Source of the DNA: Selaginella tamariscina
Taxonomy: Eukaryota > Streptophyta > Lycopodiopsida > Selaginellales > Selaginellaceae
Reading direction: 5' to 3'
DNA: 64,000 nt
Assembly (NCBI GenBank): GCA_003024785.1
Contig: PUQB01000764.1
Span: forward strand, 39,419-103,418
Shown: positions 36,511 to 49,209 of the stretch, piece after piece
Layout of the letters: each line of letters starts with the position of its first letter
Numbering within the stretch: position 1 is the first letter of the stretch
Position numbers and translations under genes: made by a program
The notes under the pieces: generated by a model
Databases searched by the model: none
What the model saw: only the letters and a program-made list of their open reading frames with translations
Told to the model about the DNA's origin: nothing

Positions 36511-38561
36511 ATGGAATCAGCAGCAGGAGAAATACATGGATTTTTTACAAGGCATTGTATGCTGCTCGTGTTATGTATCATCTTCGCATTATGTACAGGT
36601 ATGTTCTCAAATCTGGGAATTTCTTACATAATTTCTATCATGGGTTTATAAATCTCTTTGAATAATCACTAGATTTCTATTATAAATGTATAGAAACATG
36701 CTATTTTTCTATGTTGGTCCCTGTTAATCTTAGTCATAAATGTGTAGAAAAGCTGTTCATATGAGTAGAGTACAAGGTGTTAGAGTTATCTTTACCCTTT
36801 TTGAGTTTCTATTGGATTTAAGAATCTTACTGTTCTTCACTGAAATGATTAAAGCAATATCATAAAATCTTACCCTTTACCCTTACCCTAATAAAGTCAT
36901 ACATTTCGTGTATCATTGAAACACTGCCTGTTTTTCAATGGGAGATTCTACACGCACACACATAACGACTTCATGTGTGTTTCAGGTGTATTAGGATCCT
37001 TTGTGGGTGTTAACCTGCAATATCCCAAGCGGAATGGGGAACTTCCAAAACCACGACACGTGGTGGAGCTCCTCGACGTTCTACAAGTGAGGCACGTGAG
37101 GTTGCACGAGGGGTTCGACCGCGCGTTATTGGAAGCATTGTCCGGATCAGAGATCGAACTAATGCTTGCCGTACCGAACGAACACATACGGTCCCACAAA
37201 CAGGCCCACAGGTGGCTCGAGGAGAACGTACTGGACAACCTCCCCGGCACCCGGGTCACAGCGGTTTCATTCGAGTGGAACCCAGCAATCTCCGACGAGC
37301 TGCTCAGGGCGATGAGAGGGCTCCACTCTTCCCTCAAAACTGCCGGTCTCGAGCACGACGTCAAGGTGACTACCTCGATACCGGTCGAGGTCTTCCTCGA
37401 GGAGGAGGAGGATCCAACCAGGCAGGAGCATCTCGAGTATCTCTCCGACCTCCTCCAGTTCCTCCAGGAGACGGACTCCGAACTGATGGTGGACGTCAAC
37501 CCGTATGACGCCTGTCTCGAGTCGGTGGATCTCCCGCGGGAGTTCTTCACGCTGGAGACAACAGGAAAGCCTACCTTCTTCGACTTAGCGGTTCACTCCG
37601 CGTATGCTGCCCTCAGGAGCCTCGGGTACCCGAACATACCTGTTACGGTCGGTTCCATCGGTTGGCCGTGGAAGGGGGAAAACGGACGGCTGGCTTCCGT
37701 CGAGAATGCCGCCGTGTTCACTGAGAACCTCGTAAAGCACGCATTCTCGAGCTCGGTAAACGTGTACATCAGTGAGTTTCTCGACCTCAGCGGCAGCGAA
37801 GGCCCGAGGTACGGATTTTACAGTACCAGTTTGGTGCCAAGGTTCCGGTTCGACATAAGCTCTAGTACTAGTAGTGAGGAGCAGATAATGAGGAGGGTTT
37901 TAGCTGATAACGGGACTTCGAACGGAACTTCAACCGGAGGCACAACCGGGGACAGTACTGCGTGGCCAAAACAGACGCACCAGATGCCCTGCTGTCGAGC
38001 GGACTTAACTGGGCTTGCGGACCAGGGAATGCAGACTGCTCTGCTATTCAGCCGGACGGGGCGTGCTACTTGCCTGACACGTACAAATCTCATGCCTCGT
38101 ATGCGTTTAATAGCTACTACCAGAAGAACGCTGCCTCCGGTGCCACTTGTGACTTTCAGGGTGCTGCTCAGCTTGTATCCGCTGATCCAAGTATGTTTAG
38201 CTTAAGTTAAACTTAATACACACATACACACACGCACGTACAGTGGCTTCTTAACGTGTGCTCTCTGCAGGTTATAATAGCTGCATATACACGTCCTCAT
38301 CCACAAGGTGAGACATTAGATGCGTGTGTGTGTGAACATAGTTGTACATGCTATTATATATATACATGTATGTATTTATGTGTATATATATACAGTGGGA
38401 CGCCTGGCGGCGTTAATGGGACGGGTGGTACCTCATCGGGCGGTATAATACAGCCGTTTAATCCGTCTGGGAACACGTCATCAGCGACAAGGACCATCGC
38501 AGCTGCCACGTGGATGGTTGGGATTTTACTATGGAGTTGCTGGAGATTCTTAGACATTTGA
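36511..38561 (+). CDS. GH17 glucan endo-1,3-beta-glucosidase with X8 domain and GPI-type tail
   Basis: Exons 36511-36598, 36986-38190, 38271-38307 and 38396-38561. Exon 1 codes a signal peptide (CMLLVLCIIFALC). Exon 2 holds the GH17 barrel (GSFVGVNLQYPKRNG to YGFYSTSLVP, about residues 32-330), then a Ser/Thr/Gly linker and the X8 callose-binding domain (YCVAKTDAPDALLSSGLNWA, CYLPDTYKSHASYAFNSYYQ). The X8 domain finishes in the short third exon. The C-terminus is a Gly/Ser/Asn run and a hydrophobic tail (TWMVGILLW), typical of GPI anchoring. The frame shifts in the linker at GGGG 37948-37951; one extra G gives 498 residues. The usual 'ETGWP' nucleophile motif reads SIGWP here, so the catalytic Glu seems absent. 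The protein would bind or remodel callose at the cell surface or plasmodesmata. Confidence 0.85.
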
Positions 38562-38958
38562 TATATAAATTTCTCTGCATTTTCTGTTAGATTCTCGAAT
38601 ATACATCTCTAGAATATACCTCCTTAGATGCTTCTTTAGCTAGAGCATTAATTCATCTTGTGGAACTCAGTTTTTGGTCTAACCTTGTATTTAACTTGTT
38701 TTTTGTTTAAACCACGTATGCATGTATGTGTATGTACCTAAGTTTACATAATTAATGACACGTAAGAATTTTAAAATAATATTTTTTTAAATTTATTTTA
38801 TATATAGAAAATTACATAAAAGTTAAGCTTAAAATTCTGCAGTGCACTTGTTGTCGTTTACAAAGTTTCCAAACATATTCCAGGTTGTAACATGGTTGGG
38901 CTGCATCATTGTATGTATATATGTGTCGTGTGTCTATATATATATATATACACACTTA

Positions 38959-39008
<50 letters not shown>

Positions 39009-39137
39009 CTTACGTGTATATACGAAACTTTCTCGTCCTTTACCTTCACCTAAAACACTTAAAAAACTGTATTAATTGAGCTAAAATCAGTAAACTATGA
39101 AGTATTATATATTACATAAACCGTACCATATTATGAT
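38562..39137. other. Spacer between convergent genes
   Basis: Contains 3' flanks and a (TA)n tract at about 38940-39010. No gene. Confidence 0.5.
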
Positions 39138-40641
39138 TTACTTTAAGTAAGCGACCGTACAACCAGAGTTTACATCTTCGAGCTTTTCAACGTTGGGATT
39201 TCTACGTAAGTAAGAAAGGACAGCGTCTTTCAAAGCGCCTGTTCCAATACCATGTATTATATAGAGCACTGTACCTGGTTCACGTTCTAAAATCCCATTT
39301 CTCACCACAAGAATCCCATCTTCCACAGACAATCCCCTCAAATCCAATGTATTCCTCGACGTTTGCACTACCGTCCCATATTTTATTCCCCCTGTTTCCC
39401 ATCCCTCATACATTCTATCGGTTTTCTGTGCAAAATAAATAACAACACCGTATATACATGTATACTATCCCGTATGTTGTATAATATTGTACAAAGTAAT
39501 AGATAGTCCATAACATACTACACTAAGAACATAGTATAATACAACTGTACAACTGTATAAATGTATAATATATATATATACAGTCATATATACACACATA
39601 CCTTCGGTTTTTGTGTAGGAACAGGTTTAGTAGGCAAGATAACCTCATTGGTTTTAACACGCATCTTCATAGTGCCAAGCTGGACAAGAATATTCCCGCT
39701 TTCATCAGCAGATTCCGTAACCGTAGCTGGCTTCTTACCAAGCCTACGTATAAATACCTTCTCCCCACACAAGGCATACGGTATACAGTCTCCTCTTTCA
39801 TCGTATTCAGCGCAGCATACCTGCATGAGTGTGTGTGATGTGCGTGTGAGTGAGAGAGAGAGAGAGTGCTTGGCTACATATATAAAGATATTATATATAC
39901 ATATATATGAACGAGCGTATACACACCTGTTTATTATGGATGTGATTTCTTCCTGTGCAGATCTTAACTGTGAAGCAGGTTGTGCCTGTGTGAAACCTTG
40001 TTTAAAGTTTAATATAACTTTATCCATTTCACATTTTGCATCTTAATCCTTTTCTTTATCGACGCGATTTCTTGACGTTTTAATGCTATTTTCCTCTTAT
40101 CCAAATCCTCAGCTTCATTACATATCTGTGTATATATATATACATTATAAAAATCTTTGTACACATAAATACACGTATATACGTGCACACACATATATAC
40201 TTACTTCATGATGGAGCTTTTGAATGTCCGTAAGATGAGAATACGCAGTATTTGCATGCTCCTCTTCTTGCTCAGCTTGCTTCTTGAGTTGTAACATGAG
40301 GTCACTTTGACGATTTTTAAGCCCTAAAACACACGCGACGTGTGTGCAGTGTGTGTGTGTGTGTGTGTGTTTTCATTATATTTACCTGAAGGGGTTAACT
40401 TGGTTAACCAATAGTTGGCACGCTGGAGGACTTTAGAGTCAAACCCCAATGAGTCAGCAATGTTCAACGCATTTGACTGGCCTGGGATTCCCCATAATAT
40501 TCGATAGGTAGGTTTAAGTGTCTCCAAATTAAACTCCACGATGCATTTTCATAAACATTGTCAACCTGTTTAGTTATATAAGTATATATGATTATATATT
40601 TACACACACACACACACACACAGAGAGCATATGTGCTACCA

Positions 40642-40674
<33 letters not shown>

Positions 40675-42646
40675 ATGTATGTGCTAATTAAAAATATTTT
40701 ATACAAATTATAAACACACACACGTACCTGGTCATGAACAGGGAGCGTTTTCAATGACGCACTGTGCGTGGTGATTAAGCAGAGTTTAACGTGTTTAGCG
40801 AGGTGTTTAAGGAGTGCAGCAGCCAATGAGGAGCCTTCAGAAGGGTCTGTGCCCCCTCCAAGTTCATCAATTAACATAAGCGAGTCCGTATTGCTTTCTT
40901 CTATTATCCTACGTAGTCTCCGAATATGACCACTGAATGTTGATAGGTTCTCCTCCAAGGACTACATTCACATAGTCATATATGTGTGTGTGTGTGGTGT
41001 AGACACACATACATACACCATGTTGTGCATGTACGTGTGTGTGTGTGTGTGTGTGTGTCATACATAACCCGCAGACACATGATGTATGCACATAACGTGT
41101 GCGTAGCATATTGTAGTACTGAGAATACATCAGTACACACAGACTCACACACATAGTTAACTGAACATTCATACTATACAGTGGGGCATAGTCCTCTCTC
41201 TCTCTTCATGTGTGGAGAAGGCACATAGCATATCACACTATCACGTATGTTATATTCTATATGTATTTATATATGCGTATGTACATAAGTATAGACTTAT
41301 ATACACATACTGGTCTCTCTCTCTAGCATAGCGTAGCATATAATTAAAACGTGTGTACTACATATACATAGACGTCTCTAATACACACACACACACACAC
41401 ACTGTGTAGTAGTAGATAAGTCCTTAAAAACACACGCACCTGAGAATCACCAACATCTGCGAATATGCGATCGAACCAAGGAATATCCGGATTATTCTCA
41501 GAAGGAATATACATTCCCGCCTTCACCATGACAGCGGATATTCCAAGTGTTTTCAAAGCGACCGTCTTTCACCAGTATTGGGCCCAGAGATAATCACCAC
41601 CTTAACCCCGTCTTTAACCTTAATATTAATGTAAATTAGTGTTGCATCAAATTTTGTATTAAAGTTATTATTGATATAAAGTTAGAATCTCTTAATATAT
41701 ATAGTTATATTATATCAACCTTAATATCAATTGGAACAGGCAAATCCCCCCTTCCTTTCTCAAGTGCAGCTCCAAGCAGCAAAGGATGCCGAACATTCTC
41801 CACATTAACTTTATCGTTCTAATATCACACAGATTAAGTTACTGATGTGTAAATATATGTATTATATGTATACGTTTGTGTAATACACGTGTAAATGTTT
41901 ATGGTTCATATACACACACACTTAAATTAGAAATATATATACACGTGTATTGCATACCCAACATGTATATATGCACACACATATATCTGACGTATGTAAG
42001 TATATGTTTTATATGATTTTCCATAATTTTATATACATACATAGATTACTATAGATATAAAAATACATATGCACGTCTATAATGAATTTATATATGTAGT
42101 ATATGTATTATAATAAGTACGTATAATACATATATGATGTTTGTGGACTTCATTATTACTCTCAAACGTGAGTAACGTATATAGTGCACGGCAAAAATAT
42201 AGATATTTATATGACAAATACATATACTATAATCTCCTTTTGTATATATACACGAGCATATACTCTCTCTCACACACACCACACACACGCACGCACCTGT
42301 GAAGGACGTACTGCACCAAGCCATTTCGCATGCTTTGCGCGTGCACACGCCAGGTCGAGAGTTGTAATAGCGTGTAAAGTTTTCGAATCTTTTCTGCCTT
42401 TGTTCCCACCATTTGTGAAAGAAACCTCAGAATGTTCGCTTCTTCTGCTCTCTCACCTCCACTTAGTTTTATTTCCATGTTGTTTAAGTGCATTGCTTGC
42501 TGTGGTTCCATGTATAACGTGGCCCTGTGTTGCTCTCGTCTAATACAAGACCCCCAGCTAGCAAAACTCTGTATATAAGTGTGTATATGACGTGTATGTA
42601 TACAAGTTAGTGTGTCTATACACATACACACGTTCTATTACACACA

Positions 42647-42684
<38 letters not shown>

Positions 42685-43028
42685 GCTATACTATAATTCA
42701 TGATATGTAAAAGTTTTCATTAAACATGAATAAGCAAAGAGGACTAAATGTTTTACACAAGCATGCATTTTTAATAATAGAACTTTAATAGTATAAAGCT
42801 GTAATTTGTTACAAAACCTCTGTAGAAATGACAAATATAAGAAAAAGTTGACAAACTCATGTAAAAGTTTTTAATCATATTAAATTAATCTTTAATGAGC
42901 TGTAGTTTTATCAATGCGAAATGAAATGTTAAATTACTACTAATAAATGTTGATTCATAAACGAACATATTGACGTATTTTAAAACTCTTGCATTCATTA
43001 TCGATTTGCACATTATATATGCAAACCT

Positions 43029-43064
<36 letters not shown>

Positions 43065-43451
43065 GCATATATATATATATATATATCTGTGTGTGTGTGT
43101 GTTCCTGTATATATGATTAATAAGTAAATATAATTACTTGTGTGAAGCTCTGACTGCAACACAAAGCCTGGCTCTCCTTGTTGTTATAGTCATTGTATCG
43201 ATCCCACCTGCCTGCACCAGATTTCGAGCACATTCCTTAAGAATATCCTCGAGTTTCCGCATATTCTCCTTCCTCTCTGCTCGAATATTAGCTAGCTTTT
43301 GACTCGCACTGCAATAGACACATAAATCATTCACATGCGTGTATACTGTATAGGTGTACGTATCTATGCATTGTAATACTCCATAGTATCTCATTTAATA
43401 TATATTTATATTGTATATACATATATACGTTAAAGTACTCTTATGCATAAA

Positions 43452-43507
<56 letters not shown>

Positions 43508-44343
43508 TAACATACACCACACCTGTCCAAAACTGCATCTCTTTTGAAATCTAAACACTTATGAATTTCTTCTTGAAGATCATCGCAAACATCTAAGCCG
43601 TCCATTATTTGTAAAAGAGATTCATCAGCCATTGCGTCCTCCAATTGGTTCTTCAATCTTTTAGCACACTCCAATGTTTGCTTCACCGTACACAGCTCAC
43701 TCACTGTAAACAATATACACATTATAAGATATATAAACATGGTGTAAATGTTGTGTATATATGCATGTTGCAAGTGATGCATACTACTCACACACTCACA
43801 CACACACATACACACACACACACACCTTTGCATGTTTCTCCATATGTCGCTTTGTTAACTATGAGATTAACATCTTTAACTCCAGAAAAATCCAAGGTTT
43901 GTGTTAATCTATGAGCAGCACATGTTTGCTCTTGCAAAACTATGCTTTCTTCTCGTGTTTTGCCAATTTGAATCTCGGCTTGTCGAGCAATATATACTCC
44001 CTAATCAACAAAAAATGTGAGAACATACTCTCTCTCTCTCTCCTCCCTCTCTCTCTCTCTCCCCACACCACACACACAGCATATAAACTATATACGTACC
44101 ATTGGAGTTAAACAAAAGCCAGCAACTTGTTGACACACGAGTGGCCATTCTAACAAGCTTAATGTCTCCATCTCTACATCAACGATGGGTATGTGCGTAT
44201 GTACGTATGCATAAACCTTGACATGCATACATATGTATCATGTTTACATAATCACAATTAATTTAATAATTTTACTTGTTTTATATGCATTTAGAGGAAA
44301 CTGTTAATGCATTGTCAATTAATCAATTTTTAAGTATATACAT

Positions 44344-44374
<31 letters not shown>

Positions 44375-44529
44375 TTACCTGGAGAATCTTGTTGTACATT
44401 TAGATTGCCAGACAAAGCTTTATAAATGGTACATCTTGAAAGTCTTAAATTGTGATATCCTAACTTGCACTTACGAGAGTAATGAAAATGTAATAAAGAG
44501 TTTTTATTACTGCTACACACTAATAGCAT
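39138..44529 (-). CDS. MutS2-type DNA mismatch-repair-like ATPase, plastid form
   Basis: Fourteen exons: 44529-44379, 44173-44100, 44000-43826, 43703-43523, 43308-43138, 42568-42297, 41818-41720, 41618-41440, 40961-40728, 40565-40386, 40323-40205, 40125-39927, 39820-39602 and 39425-39138. Exon 1 is Ser/Arg-rich, like a transit peptide. Then come the MutS core (LEWPLVCQQVAGFCLTPMG, LDFSGVKDVNLIVNKA), the Walker A region (VVIISGPNTG, exon 8), Walker B (LMLIDELGGGTDPSEG, exon 9) and WGIPGQSNALNIA (exon 10). The C-terminal Smr nuclease domain follows (LDLRGLSVEDG, IIHGIGTGALKDAV). Breaks lie near 42523, 42381, 41570, 40537, 40041 and 39815. Counting six lost bases the sum is 848 residues, normal for the family. 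Bacterial MutS2 acts in recombination control and ribosome rescue. Introns carry CA, CT and TA microsatellites. Confidence 0.88.
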
Positions 44530-45168
44530 TTTATTAAAAAGTGATTATTTAAATTAAAATAATTACTAAATTTAAACTAAACTATATAAAGATATAAGCT
44601 GCAGAATATCGTGAATTACGATAAGAAAACAGTACCTAATAATCTAAATACTCCAAAATTTATGAAATTGAATGCAATATATATATATGGTACATATATA
44701 ATTTATCTTTTGAACATATTAAATCACGTATATATATGGCATTGACCAAACCTGCATGCTAGTGAGTTTAATACTTTGTTATAAGATTCAATATCTGACC
44801 CTAATTATGTGGTTTAACATCAATTTAGATTAAGTTTGGATTAAATCCAATTAACTTTAATAAACCACAAGATGAATATTCGAACATTATATCAAAAACG
44901 TAAACAGTAATATTAATATTAATTATACTAATAATATACCAATATATACACTCCTATGAAATACATGAGATTGATTAAATTTAAATAATATATCATCTAT
45001 TCTATCACACACACACACACACACACAAAGAGTTAATGTAGCTATTTCGGTTAATTTAGAAGAATGCATAATATGTAGGATACATACACAAACACAGGCA
45101 CAAATATATATGCTTATAAAATTGGAAAATTACAAGAAACAAATAAAGAAAGAGAAAATACAAGCAGC
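44530..45168. other. Spacer between two minus-strand genes
   Basis: AT-rich, with a (CA)n run at 45008-45028; it must hold the MutS2 promoter and the 3' flank of the VTA1 homologue. No gene seen. Confidence 0.5.
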
Positions 45169-47626
45169 TTACGAGGCGTGTGGTGAAGTGAGGAGCTCGA
45201 GGGATCGCTTAAGGTAGCTAATGGCCGTGGGGACGTCGTCAAAAGCAAGTGCACTCACAGCAAACCTGGCCGACTTGTGTGCATCTACTACTCTCTCAGG
45301 AGGCGGCTTGTAATTAATATCCTGCTCAACCGGGACACTAGTTGTTCTCGATATCGGATTCTCCTTAACTGTTGTATGCCCTGCACACACCATGTTCAGT
45401 CTGTGTATGCTGTATGTACATATATTACAAGTCTACGTGTATAACAGTATCTACCCTGCTATGTAAATATACCGACAACATAACTTAGTAAAAAATACCG
45501 ACAGCGTAGGTGTGCATTATAAATGAATATAATAGTGAGTTATCTATCTAAACAACACCCATGCACACATACACACACGCACACAGACGTGCATATGAGC
45601 AATACCTGCAGGTTGAGCTTGATAACCTTGACCGTATGGAGCCGGGTACGAGCTCGGACTCTGAACATAAGGACTCGAAGTCGGAGCCGGGTACGAGCTC
45701 GGACTCTGAACATAAGGACTCGAAGTCGGAGCCGGGTACGAGCTCGGGACTCTGAACATACGGACTCGAAGTCGAAGCCGGAGGGTTGTACGGACTCGGG
45801 CTCGAACTGTAGGGGTTTAAGCTCGGGTTCACGCTGGAGGAATACGAATCTGTAAAATAGAACGGAGTAGCGGCAGAAGGATAATTAGAACCCTGGTTTG
45901 ATTCATTGTGATCGGGCTGGACGAAATGTTCCGTCGTGTGTGGAAACTTCTGTTTGTCAACAAAAGTTTTAGAGCTATATACAAGTGTGTGTGTTGCAAC
46001 TCACGGTGTCCGGTGTCGCTGAAGGTATATTATCCGGCGGTGGTGCAGTCGGAGTGTAATACGGGTTCTGTAAAGAGCTGTCTTCGTATTTGTGAGGTGC
46101 ATCATCGTATTTGTGAGGTGCATCATCATATTTGTGAGGTGGATCATCGTATTTGTGAGGTGCATCATCGTATTTGTGAGGTGGATCATCGTCTTTGTGA
46201 GGTGCATCATCGTATTTGTGAGGTGGATCATCGTATTTGTGAGGTGCGCCAGCTGACGCAGTATGTACAGGTTCGTGCTCATGTTCTTCCTGTATAACAA
46301 GAAAACAGAATTATATAATCTACAATAGACTCTCTCTCTCATGTTAGTAATGCATGTTTCATATATGTATATATATTCCAATTTTCAGATATTCAACAGA
46401 TCTGCATGATATATATAATTTGTGCGTGAAAGAGAGATGCATGTGTGAAAGTACATTTTACGTGCCAGAAAGAATATGGGACGCTTGTCTCTGCATAAAA
46501 ATGTCTATGCACACACACGTACATCGCACACCACACACACACACACTCACAACGTTATCAAGAGAGAAGCCGGCATCATCACCACCAGGAGGACCAGGTT
46601 CAGGAGTGCGACCTTCACTGAGAGCTTTCCTGATATCAGCAGCCTTCCAAACAGCATACTTTTGCTTCTGTTCTATCTACAAATACCACCTGAGACAGGT
46701 TAAAATGTTGCACTTAGTTTAAGAAGTTAATTTTGATTTTAATTACTTCTGGGTCCAACTCCCCAAATTGGCTTAATATTTCAAAGAATATGCTCGATGC
46801 GTAAAACGTTTTTGCTGTATTCCTGCAGTCCACAGATAGCAATGTAAGAATATATAGATGCCAAACAAGTGTAATAAGATATACTACTGACGGGATTGCC
46901 TCCTGCACATACTTATATACTTATACAAACATATACTTACAAATCTGCACGTCCAGCACGGTCTTGCTTATCAGCCTTCGAGAAAACACTTAAAGCGAAT
47001 CCTTCAACATGCAGATTATCATCTGGGCTTAGCGGTATCGTCTTCTTATCCTGCCAAAGAATCAATACACACTTATAAAACGACGAAACATAACATACTA
47101 GTTCGTGTGTTTTTTGTTAAAAAATAAACTATATATTTGACTTTATACAAACACACACACGGTTTTCACCATTAAATATGTATGTGTGTAGATTATACCC
47201 TTTCGAGCTGGTTCATCAGAGAAACAAGAATAGCAGTCATTGTTTTAGACCGCTCCTTTGCAGGATATTTTAATCCTCGCTCCATAGCATATAACCGACC
47301 TAGAAAATTTGCAATTTTTATTAACTAATCCTGTATTCTGTACCAATATACTAGTTGATCTAAACAAAACACCAAGTTTAATAGACTGTCTATTATATAT
47401 CAACAACATAAAGAACAAAATGCGGATTACAATAAGAAAATAACAATTCTACACAGGAGTCAGATTTATTAGAGATTTCTGTACAGATTTCTTCATTTGT
47501 ATACAGATTTGAGAATCTATGATACTTACAGTAGTAGGCGACGAGAGGATCGTGCTTCTGGAGCTCATCGGCGCGCTGCAAATATGGCAACAGGATCGTC
47601 TTTGCCGGCTCCACGCTCTTGTCCAT
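45169..47626 (-). CDS. VTA1/LIP5-like ESCRT regulator
   Basis: Eight exons: 47626-47530, 47299-47199, 47050-46941, 46822-46747, 46676-46551, 46289-46005, 45949-45606 and 45380-45169. The N-terminal pair of MIT-like helices is clear (ILLPYLQRADELQKHDPLVA, YAMERGLKYPAKERSKTM, TAKTFYASSIFFEIL), then KYAVWKAADIRKAL. The C-terminal VTA1/SBP1 region is VVDAHKSARFAVSALAFDD and AISYLKRSLELL. Between them lies a long linker of two amino-acid repeats (listed separately). The exons total 1351 bases, that is 449 residues plus one extra base, which sits at GGG 45746-45748. In other species VTA1 activates the VPS4 ATPase that disassembles ESCRT-III on endosomes. All splice phases agree. Confidence 0.9.
45640..45785 (-). 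repeat. 45-bp coding repeat in the VTA1 homologue (15 residues)
   Basis: Three units coding SPYVQSPSSYPAPTS, almost identical at DNA level (ACGAGCTCGGACTCTGAACA on the plus strand). One unit has an extra base that breaks the frame. Confidence 0.85.
46085..46252 (-). repeat. 21-bp coding repeat in the VTA1 homologue (PHKYDDA/P)
   Basis: Eight tandem units of seven residues, PHKYDDA or PHKYDDP, with one KDDD variant, within a single exon. The unit is a multiple of three, so the frame is kept. Confidence 0.9.
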
Positions 47627-47727
47627 CCCTCACTCCAATCAAGTACCCTAATCACACTGTGTTTAACAAAGTTTTTTAAAATTCGAAATTTTACTTAAGA
47701 AACAAGTCTAAATTTAATTTATTTATA

Positions 47728-47762
47728 TTTATAACCCTAACCCTAACCCTAACCTAATCCTG
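47728..47762. repeat. Short telomere-like (CCCTAA)n tract in a divergent promoter
   Basis: AACCCTAACCCTAACCCTAA then CCTAATCC, about 105 bp upstream of the VTA1 homologue start and before the VPS20-like fragment. It has the 6-base unit, not the 7-base CCCTAAA usual in plants. Confidence 0.75.
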
Positions 47763-47782
47763 AGGTTAGGGCAACACTCGAG

Positions 47783-48284
47783 GAGCGATGTATTCTGACA
47801 CTCAAGACACAGCGAAGACGCTTTACACAGTACGAAAAGCAGGTAATGTATGATCAGAAAATATCTATATAGATAAGCAGACCAATTCAAACACCATTAT
47901 ATCACTTATAATAAATCCATTATGATGCAATCTATTCATTGAAAACAGCCCGTATTGAATAGGACTATGTCTTCTGAGTTATTTAATCATCAAATGCTCC
48001 AATGTGTGCATGTTGGGCATTACAACTACATATGCTGCTGATAATGTATTATGTATGTATGTTTGTACCCACACATACATACATATGCTTTACAACTATT
48101 GGTCAGCTTGCAGATATTGACATCTAAAACAAAGACCCTTAAGTTGCATAAAACACAATTGAAGACCTCCAGGAAAATACTTAAAGTAATCTTCACGACC
48201 TTACCAAAGCTCTACGAAGATGTAAGACATGTATTTCCATTTGATAGTCTGTGTTTGTGTATATCCTCTAGTATTGCAATGTAT

Positions 48285-48316
<32 letters not shown>

Positions 48317-48660
48317 TGCATAGAGAGAGAAAGAGAGTTCTGAAATAACATGATAAAATATGGAAATGCAGGAAGTGAACTGTATACTAACACAAAAGCT
48401 CTCTACGGATGATGAAGAAGCAGCATTGGTGGAGCTTGCACAAATGGAAGCCAAGGTACTGTATACAAATGTGCCTGGAGAGAATGTTCGGCGCGCCGAG
48501 GAGAATATTCAAGTTGCTGAATCAGCGCGATGTAGAATATTCAGGCGGCCAGAGAGGAGAATATTCAGGTGATTGAAGCCCAACGAGAATACTCATGGCT
48601 GGAGACGGGACGGTGGCCAAAGAGGTGGCTAGGGAGAATAGTCTAGAAAGGTAATTAATT
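47783..48660 (+). pseudogene. VPS20/CHMP6-like ESCRT-III gene fragment
   Basis: A short open exon at 47789-47836 (MYSDTQDTAKTLYTVRKA, then a donor) has unsure membership. An exon at 48114-48221 carries TKTLKLHK, TIEDLQ and LPKLYED in different frames. The exon from 48372 reads EVNCILTQKLSTDDEEAALV and VELAQMEAK, which resembles the C-terminal acidic helix of SNF7-family VPS20 ('ILxxKLSxEDEEAxLxE'). The N-terminal helices of an ESCRT-III subunit are missing. After 48480 the frame runs into a repeated GAGAATATTCA motif and stops. It is divergent from the VTA1 homologue, whose product regulates ESCRT-III. It is either a relic or a heavily mis-sequenced gene. Confidence 0.4.
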
Positions 48661-49175
48661 ATTTCAGCACGCGCACACACACACACACAATGATGTAAAC
48701 TGTGTCTTTCTTTTTGTAAAACACACACACACACACAAGGTAGGTATATATAGTTCCTTTATGATATAAAATACCAATGAAGATGAAAATACAACACTAC
48801 ATATTGGATTGTTCAGCTCTGATGGATAATACCTTGGCAGCATGGGGTTAACAACAAGAACGGTAAGTTGTGTGTGTGTGTGTGTGTGTGTTTCTGTATT
48901 ACTTAATATGTAACTGCAATTAGTTTAGTCTTAATCCGGTGTTTATATATGTGTTTTCAGACATTATACAGCAGCATGTGGAGCAGGACGTATACGCTAT
49001 ATGTTCTTGAATGTCTAGTTCTTTTGTGTGCTTTTGTAATTACACGGTGAGCAAACTATTGTACAAAATGCTAAGCATTCGTGATTAAATTACATATAAA
49101 CATTTTCCTTCTACAATATCTAATCGAACATCTGATGAAGTTCTCTCTCTGTCTCTCTCTCTCTCTGTGTGTGTG

Positions 49176-49209
<34 letters not shown>

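Noticed and set aside
36948..37550. 200-codon minus-strand open frame.
   Set aside because: Antisense shadow of the GC-rich GH17 exon; Ser/Arg-rich without domain signal.
45548..45832. Alternative frame coding ELVPGSDFESLCSES repeats.
   Set aside because: It is the same 45-bp repeat read out of frame after the extra base; the SPYVQSP frame joins both neighbouring exons.
48114..48221. One frame of this exon contains four TAA codons where Gln would look natural, suggesting stop-codon reassignment or C-to-T hypermutation.
   Set aside because: TAA is the normal stop of MutS2, VTA1 and WDR43 in this window, the exon phase at its 3' side fits another frame, and that frame (TKTLKLHK, LPKLYED) agrees better with a VPS20-like protein.
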